The notes below the pieces were generated by a model. It was not told where the DNA came from, did no database searches, and saw only the letters and a program-made list of their open reading frames with translations. Of a stretch of DNA of 64,000 nucleotides, positions 56,346 to 64,000 are shown one piece after another; position 1 is the first letter of the stretch, and every line of letters begins with the position of its first letter. Source of the stretch: Begonia masoniana (Eukaryota; Streptophyta; Magnoliopsida; Cucurbitales; Begoniaceae); contig CM039502.1 in assembly GCA_022432975.1 (NCBI GenBank), positions 16,377,453 to 16,441,452 of the forward strand. The letters are read 5' to 3'. Made by a program: the position numbers and the translations under genes.

Positions 56346-56888
56346 GATAGCCTTTGATTATTATGTTAAAATATTTAATTTTCTGTATTATTTTAATTAT
56401 TATAATTAAATAAATAAGCAAATTTGATATGAAAATATTAAATATTAGATTTGTTTTAGCAATTATGGGAATTAGTAAAAGTTTGAATTTTAGAAAGAAG
56501 GTGTTAAACGCTGTGTCTTCTCATAGTAGAAACGTACTCATATCCTTTTTAATTATTATTAATTATCTTTTTTCTGTTCTGCTGTGCAGGTGACTTTTGG
56601 TAATCCGCCGTTAGAGCTCGCTTATGTGCTACTTCTTTGGGTGGAGTTACGTTTCTGTGTTCCACCCGAGTATTCACATATAAAATGTTGCTTAGGTTTC
56701 TACGTACTATTCTAGCTCATGTGTCACAACCGCATATGTCATAGTTGAGTATACGAGAGTCATCAACTGCATTCACTTCTCTCCAATAAGACGTAGCTTG
56801 CATCAAATAAAGCGGACTGTGTTTCTTTCTTCTGGCGACCACCAACGCCCTTTAGTGAGTTTCCACTTACCTTCACCAAAGTGGTTAT
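56346..56888 (-). pseudogene. Copia fragment L, left part
   Basis: At 56770-56888 the minus strand reads NHFGEGKWKLTKGVGGRQKK, matching the copia segment just before GAG-pre-integrase (FGEGKWKLTKG). It continues the protease fragment found right of solo LTR H (59284-59640). The remaining 56346-56760 is AT-rich; a splice-acceptor-like TTCTGCTGTGCAG at 56577-56589 is followed by an open stretch of about 40 codons without recognised similarity. Confidence 0.6.
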
Positions 56889-59278
56889 TGTCACGACCCG
56901 AAACCCAACGGGCCGCGACTTATATAATCGTGTCGTGTTCTTATTCTTGACTCGTATATTTTTTTTTGAAAAATTACTTAAAAGAAATTTGCTAAAACGA
57001 TTGAGAACCATGTTTAAAACTCATTTTGAGTCCCTTGAAAATAACTTAAAAACATTAACAAAAATGTGAAGAGTAATTTAGAAAAGGACATGTTCGGTCT
57101 TAAGGGAAAAGAATAGGGGCAGAGTTGGAAAAGCAAGAGGGCCGATCAATCGGCCAAAACAGCCGATCGTTCGCCCCCTTGTAAAATTTCACAGCGGATC
57201 GATCGACAAATTGAGCCGATCGATCGCCCTACAAAAATGCACAGCTGATCGATCGCCACTTCAGCCGATCAATCGGCACCCTCTCTGTTTCTTCATTTTC
57301 GCCAAACAATACCAGCCGATCGATCGCCTCTCTGGCCGATCGATCGGCTTCCCCTCTGGAAAACTGCTCCAACAACTCCTTCCTAATAACTTAAACATAC
57401 AACATCATAAATCATAACTTCTCCTAAATCCTTCAACCAAAACTCAACTCAAACCATTCAAATGAGAAACTTTAAATCCCTAAACCATCCATCGTTAAAA
57501 ATCATATGAGAACAAAACGTTTAGATCATAGCGGAAGACAAAACGGGTGAAAATCCATTAGTCATAAATTCATCTTAAAATCAAAAGGAAAAACCGTCAA
57601 CCATCCTAAAACTTGCCATCACATGAAAATCCTATGAAACATCTCTTTCTACGTATATTCCATAACGTAACTTTTACCAAAACTCGCTAGGAGCACCACC
57701 CTTGGGTCGAATCGCCGTCCAGCCACAAAACCATGCCATGAGCACCATCCAGCAACCTGACTTAGACTTCGTCGTTAGGTTTTAGGTTCTCACCTTCAAA
57801 TTCGTCACCTAGATCAAAAGGTTTAAACTATAAGCCTAATGCTTAGTAAGGAATGTAAACATATACGTGAATGACCATGTATGCATGTATCGTAAAATCA
57901 TGTTCATAATCTTATTTCATATTCCACTTGTCTTGGGTTAAGGGGGGCACGAGGAAGTGGCAAGGGAATCGTGATCGTGGTTCTCTCGGACAATAACCGT
58001 AACGACCAGTCCGGTCCACACAGTAGTAGGATTCGCGAACTGACCGTGCAGTGTCGACCCAGCCCCCACCAGCGGGAGGATCTGCCAGTCATCCTCCCAG
58101 TCCGGTCCCCACCAACTGGAGGATCCACGAACCGTACACATAATCTCAAGAACAAAAATCATGGCCAATTAACCCCGTCCCACGCCTAACCATTTACATA
58201 CATTTCATAGTCTTATCTTATTAACTCAAATCATATGTATAAAACGTTTTCGTGTGCTTTTAGAGAAAACCATGATGCATGAGCGTGAATGTACATAGAG
58301 ACATAAGGACACTATACAATAAGAAACAAGCCATCCAACATTCATCATATCATAATCCAGACAAGCCGTATTCATCAAAAAGTCATAAATACTAAACTTT
58401 TAGTACCCTCGTGATGTAGGGCCCTAACGGCCGACATCCTAACACACTCACTTACCTGGGCTCCTTTAGTAACGTTGTGCCTTCACTTTATGCCCTCTTC
58501 ACCTAAGACATTTTATATCTCGATGTTAAAATCAATCCTAAATAATCTAAATTCGAAACTAACAAAATCCTAGCTAAGGAAGTTTCTTAAAACTCCAATT
58601 TCTCTCTTTCGGGCATTTTATCGAACACCTAGTGTGCATAGCTTAATTTCACTTACAACAATGACATTTAAATCTTCCAACTACCAAAATTAAACCAACA
58701 CCCATTATTTCTCAACCTACTATCAACAATATTGATAGTTCCTCCATTAATACTCATTAATACACGAAACCTAACAACTTCCAACATAACTTCAAAATTT
58801 CGCGGTTCTAACACTACAACCCTAGTTAGTATAAATCCCTAATCGAAATCTCAGCAAATAAACCATCTAATACTCACCTAGGGTTTGATTCTCGAAAAAA
58901 ACGGAGGAAGAAATCAGCTTGGAGGAGGATCGTAACTTGTGGGAGGAGGGAACGCCAAGGGAAAGGGAGAGGGGGCAGCTGGGGAAGAGAAATCGTGAGG
59001 GAGGGAGATATTTTAGGTTTTTAATAATTTTTTTCTTGTAAAAATTACCATAACTCCCTTCCTAATAACCCTTTACTTAATTCCACTAATTAACCTATGA
59101 TTTGATTTTCTTCAACATAACCTTAATCCACTAAAATTCTAATAAATCATTGTGGTTCCAATAAAACTTCCAATTCGCGAAACAGGCCTAACTTACTATT
59201 TTTACAGAATAAAACACTACGACGAAAAAATCGGAGGTCTAGAAACAAAATTCATAACCCCAAAATCCGGGTGTTACA
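56889..59278 (-). repeat. Solo gypsy LTR H
   Basis: The 2390-bp LTR reads on the minus strand from TGTAACACCCGGATTTTGGG (59278) to GGGTCGTGACA (56889), with perfect target duplications GTTAT at 56884-56888 and 59279-59283. No internal region is present, so LTR-LTR recombination probably removed it. It has predicted exon 2 (58502-58456), exon 3 (from 57808, reading DEFEGENLKPNDEV to TAA at 57762-57764) and a GATCGATCG palindrome module at 57139-57349. Design and palindrome core are closest to element E. Confidence 0.92.
57139..57349 (-). repeat. GATCGATCG palindrome module, solo LTR H
   Basis: Phrases such as AGCCGATCGATCGCC and GGCCGATCGATCGGC recur about nine times, interspersed with ACAGC or CCCTCT. 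It is the counterpart of the E module. Confidence 0.88.
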
Positions 59279-59283
59279 GTTAT

Positions 59284-59640
59284 TGTATCATTCGTCATCA
59301 AGTACACCAGTGGAGATCAAATTTAGGCGAATATCAGGAACATGCCTCATATTCTTAAGACGCAATCAACATCCGACATCAGTATTTATGTAGACATCAC
59401 CCATGCTTAGATCTTGCACTCTACATTGTTTCCCATCTTTACATTACCAAACTCACTATCAATGTAGGTAGAAAATACATCACGTCGAGCATCAACGTGG
59501 TACGAGTACCATAATCAACTACCCAACGAGAATCCTTATATGTGAGGTTAACACTGTTATCATCGTAGATAATAACCATATCTCCATCTACAACTGTTTT
59601 AGTATTGGTTCTAGTTTTGGTTTGGCTCGGTGAATTTTGG
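59284..59640 (-). pseudogene. Copia fragment L, protease region
   Basis: Minus-strand reading gives SRWVVDYGTRTT near 59530 (protease WVVDSGAS with Ser changed), RDVFSTYIDSEFGNVKMGNN, then NMRHVPDIRLNLISTGVLDDE next to the LTR H insertion site. This is the protease to GAG-pre-integrase part of a copia pol, broken by stops and shifts. It continues at 56888 once H is removed. Confidence 0.72.
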
Positions 59641-60747
59641 CAGTTTTCCTAATCCTTTTCTAATTTGTATTACTTTGTTATAAATAGATGAGTTAGTGAA
59701 ATGAAGGTTAATTAACTGAAAAATAGTGAGTTTAAGAGAAAATAGGATAGAGAGAAAAGGGAGAAGAGAGATAGCTCGAGAAAAGTTATTTTCCTTTTAT
59801 TTTCGTGTAATACTGCGTTCGAAACTGTAGCATTATGAAAACATTTGTTTTCTTTATTGTTTAATAAATTCCTTGTTGGAGACTTGTATCGTGGACTTAG
59901 GACGATTATGTTTGAACCTCATAAATTTTGTTCTAAATTTTGTAAAAAGAAATATTATCACAAAAATTTATCAGTCTTAATCATTGGTGATGTTGGTGCA
60001 CATCACCAATGATTTCAAAAGAAATCATTTATGTTTATTCAATATCACAACTATATTTTCTTATATTAGTCTTATGTTTTGGTTACTTTTGTTTAGTTCA
60101 AGACTAGTCAAAAGCTGTTACATTTTAAGGCATTCGATTAGGGCTTGCCTAGCCGTAGACGTGTGCCTTTGACTTTGGGTATTTTTATCTTTTGCTTATG
60201 GGCCATTGCCTTAGTTTTCTTTGAAGGAGTTGCAATGACAGCCATCTTGGATCAATAGAAAATTCCTCTATTTGTTGTGGATTCGTTCCTTGCAAAACCC
60301 ACAATCATCTCGGCTTGTTTGCAAACCGATTGTTTATGTTAAAAGTTAAAAATGATCTTTGTAAGTGTTGATCAAATTTTTCTGTTACTGCAGCTTTCTC
60401 ACCCTCTTCCTCAAGGGGTGAAATTCTAGTGAGGTTGTACAAACTCTCAAAATATCAAGTTGGAGTGTTTCTTCTTCGTAAAATATCCTTTGGGGTTGGA
60501 TGTTGCGATAAGGAGATTTTGCAAACCAACTTGCAAATTTTCATTCATAACTTTCTCGACATGTGACTTTGGTTATAAACTTTTGATGGTGTATTCTACA
60601 CATATAGACGTCCTTGCAGCCCCAAAATCGCGTGAATGTTTGTTTGTTAGATCTATTTTTATTGCAATGGAAATTCACCCTGGAATGTGCCAAAAAATAA
60701 AATTTGTCGCGGTAATTGCAACCTTTCCAATTTGGTTGCACATCATT
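59641..60747 (+). other. Possible plus-strand copia LTR and leader
   Basis: TATAAATAG near 59690, a GA-rich stretch, TTCGTGTAATACTGCG and CGTGGACTTAGGACGATTATG followed by CCTCATAAATTTTGTTC resemble the promoter and GTGGA-TAGG ... AACCACGTAAAT signature of copia LTRs. The ends were not found. The remainder to 60747 shows nothing recognisable. Confidence 0.35.
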
Positions 60748-60945
60748 TGGTATAAGAGTTCTCTTTCCTTTATTTCTCTCTTAATTGGTGTTATTTCCTC
60801 CCCACAATGGCGAAAAGAAGTGAAACAAATGCTGCACAAAACGATAAAGCAAATAGTCAACCACTCGTGCCTTCTCCATCGAAGGATGATCAATCAAGCG
60901 TGCAAGGAAAAATAGAGGAACTTCACTCTATTGAAAAAAGGAATT
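60748..60945 (+). pseudogene. Copia primer site and gag N-terminus remnant
   Basis: TTTGGTATAAGAGTTC (60748) resembles the primer site TTTGGTATCAGAGTTC with one change. Sixty bases on, an ATG at 60808 opens MAKRSETNAAQNDKANSQ and continues through SPSKDDQSSVQGKIEEL until a stop near 60945. The frame position after a primer site suggests a copia gag start. Confidence 0.45.
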
Positions 60946-61089
60946 TATGATGGGCCTTATCATATAAAGTCAATTTTCCATTGAGTTTGAACAAATATTT
61001 AAATCATTTCGAGAAATAATAACTGCATTATTATTAAAAGAAATAACATATAATTGTTCAATTATTTAAAAAACAAAAATGAGGTTTCT

Positions 61090-61330
61090 AGTAAACCCTT
61101 GAATAAAATAAATATTTTCTGAAAAAAAATTTATTGTTCTCAAAATAAATTTTGGCTTCTCCCACTACTGAAGCCAAAATAACCACCCTGTCGCCAACTC
61201 TGAGTGTGAAATCTCCATCAGCTAGTCTCTTGTAAGAGTTTAGTATCTGCAAAGAACAATAAACATGATTAGTCGCTCATGAATCAATTATCCATAGAGA
61301 TAAATCACTTTTAATCAAACAAAATTCAGT
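61090..61330 (-). pseudogene. Copia protease fragment, another lineage
   Basis: Minus-strand reading gives LWIIDS*ATNHV near 61285 and RLADGDFTLRVGDRVVILAS, resembling WILDSGATNHVCSS ... LEEGEMTLKVGTGEVVSA of other plant copia elements. The protease Gly codon is a stop. Nothing continues it on either side. Confidence 0.6.
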
Positions 61331-62594
61331 AACTAGTAAATCAAATTTAACTTGTTTATTTGACAAATGAAGGTCATTGTGGCACATCATAGTCATTCAA
61401 TTCATCAAAGTTCTCTTGAGCAAATAAAGACAACTTAACTTTCTTTTTTCAATAGGCGTGTGCTAATTATCATAATAATTATATTAAAAAAGTTATTCCA
61501 ATTAATTTAAATTATTAGTTTGAAAATATAAACAATAAATGACATAAATTGTGCCTATGCCGGATCTTAACATAACTCTTTGTCTTCCGCTCTCTCTATC
61601 AAAAATAAATATTTAGAAGAATGAGCACAAATTTGATAAATCGATAAATATAATAGTGAAAAATGTGATCAATATTATGATAAAAAAATAAATTCGACTC
61701 CACAACAATGACCCAACAAAAAACTTGAATATTCAGATTGTTCATACAAGTTGCCATTTTGCCAATGGCCCTTCAACATTGCTCAAGGCTACCGTGATAG
61801 ATTCTTCAAATGAGTGCCCACTTCTAGACCTCTATTGTGGTCACTTTCTTCTTTTTTTCATTTGAACTCGGATGTTTATCACAAAAAGCATATCTTCTAT
61901 CATGGTTGGTCTATTGAAGAGATCTAAGCTCAACAAGATATTATTAGTAGTGGAATGATATAGTCGCTCTTTTTTGTTCTTATTAAGGAAAGACTAATAG
62001 TTAAATTTTATGCCACTAAAGGACACTGATAAGAACACTCACTTTCACCATTTTTATTCTTTTTAATTGGTGGTGTCTGTGGAAAGACGTGGGATAGGTC
62101 CTTATGTTGTACAAATCTTTCATTTTACAGGTCGATGATGACACTACTTTATTTTAGTTAAAAGAGAATGTAATGTTAAAAAATTTTGTGGATGTGATGA
62201 GAGTTTCTGAATTAATATATGTTCACAAGTTAACTAATAAATCTGATATTGTGAGCATCAATGTTGATTAAAGCAATATCGAAAAATTCGTTACTACATC
62301 CAATTGCAAGAAAGGCTTTTTGCTACTATCTTAAATTGGGTCTTTCTCTTGGTGGATACCTTCTTTATTGTTGTTTTTGAGAGCTAATTTTGCAAAAAAA
62401 TAAAAATGATTAAATGGATGAAAAAAAAAAATGATTGCTTGTACAGAGGAAGAAGACTTGCATTAATTTATGTATTATTTGATACTATACTAATTACTAT
62501 CTTTCTCTTTTCAACCTTCTTAGTGCCAAGATGCTAAACAAAAACTTTAGAAACTTTTTTGATATTGAAACAAAGAAAGCACCAAACCACCCTT
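61331..62594. other. AT-rich decayed retroelement sequence
   Basis: No clear gene. On the plus strand near 62130-62180 a broken reading (VDDDTTLF, LKRECNV) faintly resembles the copia integrase VDDYTR-TWLYLLKEKSEV. The rest shows nothing I can identify. Confidence 0.3.
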
Positions 62595-63030
62595 GATTAG
62601 ATGAGAGATTATAATCAATCTCCAATCAATAAGAGTGAGGGGCTTTTTTTATTTTATTTGGAGATTTCCTGTAGATACTGATTTTGAATAGCAATGAATT
62701 CTCATTGAAATATTAGATCTATTTTAGCTTCGTAATTTCTTTGAGGGGTATCCATCGACTACTTTGTCTAAAATAATCAAGCTTAAGATAGTGTATCCTC
62801 CCCTAGGGTTGAAGTTGTATTGTGCACATCCTTTGTTTGTATCCTGAACGCAAATCCAGTCAATAAATACATGTGTTTCATGTAATTAACCATGTAATAC
62901 ATTAATCATTGGTCTTAGAAGATGATCGGGCTTGGTGACATGGTTGAGTGTCTTGTAGTCAACACAACCTCCAAGATCCATCATTCTTCTGAACTAATAA
63001 TATGAGACTCGATGGTCGGATTAAATCGGA
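62595..63030 (-). pseudogene. Degraded gypsy RT fragment K, copy 2
   Basis: Closely similar to 28100-28530 in the same orientation, from AGATTATAATCAATCTCC to ACTCGATGGTCGGATTAAA. The minus-strand reading GGCVDYKTLNHVTKPD is slightly better preserved here (Tyr rather than Cys). Confidence 0.55.
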
Positions 63031-63128
63031 TGCTAATTGACATGCCTCGGGTTACATTCCAAAGAAAATTTGGCAAAGTCTCATACGTTATCTAATCACT
63101 CTACTTATTACGTGTTCTCTTTTTGCAG

Positions 63129-63222
63129 GTATAATTATGCAGAAGGATTGCACTTGGAGTACATGGAAGAAATCACCAAATGGCCTATGAGAATTTTTCT
63201 TCCCGACCCTCTAAATGTGTAA
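63129..63222 (+). pseudogene. Possible terminal exon of a host gene
   Basis: After a pyrimidine-rich TACGTGTTCTCTTTTTGCAG acceptor, a frame in phase 1 reads YNYAEGLHLEYMEEITKW and then PMRIFLPDPLNV before a TAA at 63220-63222. The composition is like a conserved C-terminus of a cellular protein, not a retroelement. I do not recognise the family. No upstream exon is visible, and retroelement remains lie directly upstream, so this may be a displaced or captured gene end. Confidence 0.4.
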
Positions 63223-63381
63223 TTTTATTTTTGAAATTATTTGGCATACATTAACATTTTTTGTATGGAATATTATATTTGCATCATGTATTAGATTATG
63301 TGGTTAGGGTTAGATGAATGTTGGTGAATTATGAGTTGAAGACTTGGCCACCCAAGTTAAGAAGCTCTCCACACTTATGGA
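63223..63381. other. Short AT-rich spacer
   Basis: Possible 3' untranslated sequence of the exon before it. No polyadenylation signal could be assigned with confidence. Confidence 0.3.
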
Positions 63382-64000
63382 TAGGGGTGTGCAAACCGAA
63401 CCGGAACCGACGAACCGAACCGGAACCGGTGAAATAGGTTCGGTTCGGATCGGTTTTGACCTCCTGAAAACCGGACTTCGGTTTGGCACTGGTCAAAACC
63501 GACTTGGGCGGTTCGGTTATCGGTTTTGATCGGTGAAACCGATCAAAACCGAACCGAACCGGTTTTGATTAAAATTCACTGAAGAGTCTTCAGCGAAGAC
63601 CTAAATCACGATTCTTCTGTTTTCAAAACCACGACCACTCTTCCAGAGTTCCAGAATCCAGAGACGACTCTGTTGCCGGATTTCGACGCTTTTCTCATCT
63701 GGGTTTTTTCTCTTTTGGTGTTCTTCTCCGTTTTTTTTTCTAGATTTCTACTATCTGAAGCTTTGTACTGGTTAGGGAGGTTCTTTACTTCATAGGGTAT
63801 GAACTGAACTGGTATAGTTTCGATTGGGTCTGTGCTGAATTTTGATTTTCCTGTTTTCCTCATTTTTTTTTACAGTTTTTGGTTGTTTGATCCGAGGGAG
63901 AAGTGCCGCTTTCGATTAGAATTTTAAGATTATAAGGTATTAATTCGGCTGTTGGATGTTGTTGCTAGATTAGGGATATCGATTATCAGATTTCATTGCA
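63382..64000. mobile_element. hAT-like element, left end
   Basis: TAGGGGTGTGCAAACCGAAC at 63382 is the usual terminal sequence of a widespread plant hAT-like group, followed by many direct and inverted CGGTTCGGTT / AACCGAACCG copies to about 63570. No matching right end (TGCACACCCCTA) occurs before the window edge, so the element continues beyond it or is truncated. The sequence from 63590 on could be leader of an autonomous element, but no transposase motif is visible. Confidence 0.6.

Noticed and set aside
63606..63863. Minus-strand 85-codon frame near the right edge
   Set aside because: It overlaps the hAT-like leader region, has no recognisable motif, and basic Lys/Arg runs are expected from CT-rich sequence.

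Overview
This window is plant nuclear DNA made almost wholly of LTR retrotransposons nested inside one another. The plant origin is shown by chromodomain Ty3/gypsy elements with long LTRs (Tekay/Del type), Ty1/copia elements with initiator-Met tRNA primer sites, a Cassandra LTR carrying a 5S-rRNA-like sequence, a foldback MITE, a hAT-like terminus, and the absence of bacterial gene organisation. I see no complete host gene; the only candidate is one terminal exon near 63.13-63.22 kb. The species cannot be named from the sequence.

Layout. 1-8699 (minus strand): the 5' part of gypsy element A with an unbroken gag-pol frame, a 4.15-kb LTR with a large tandem array, then the 3' part of related element B, which shares that LTR. 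8700-25909 (plus): gypsy element D, an internally deleted derivative whose 5' LTR is truncated and split by a 9.65-kb gypsy element C (9046-18697). D's 3' LTR holds 110 copies of a 17-bp repeat. 25910-28092 (minus): copia fragment J, cut within integrase by D. 28093-28553: degraded gypsy RT fragment K. 28554-38417 (plus): decayed gypsy element E with an imperfect 5-bp target duplication. 38418-40200 (minus): degraded gypsy integrase. 40250-42490: AT-rich, no gene. 42491-43022: MITE. 43080-56345 (minus): a Cassandra LTR fused to an A-type LTR (A2), the pair flanked by GATAG; inside A2 lies complete copia element G (43538-54048, target duplication ATTTC), which carries an extra intact 732-codon ORF between pol and the 3' LTR. 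56346-64000: decayed copia fragments, solo gypsy LTR H (56889-59278, duplication GTTAT), a second copy of K, a possible captured host exon and the start of a hAT-like element.

The most interesting pattern is shared LTR architecture. In the five gypsy LTR families (A/A2, C, D, E, H) the long leader has the same order: promoter side, a donor near CTAG|GT, a short exon of 45-53 nt bounded by AG and GTAAGT, a third exon opening at (T)AG|GT that ends an acidic reading frame after about 14-19 codons, then a family-specific repeat or palindrome module, then the LTR end and primer site. The module differs in every family but always occupies the same slot. A core resembling CGGYAGATG also recurs in unrelated gypsy and copia elements, including the stretch just upstream of G's extra ORF. 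All alignments and counts were made by eye.
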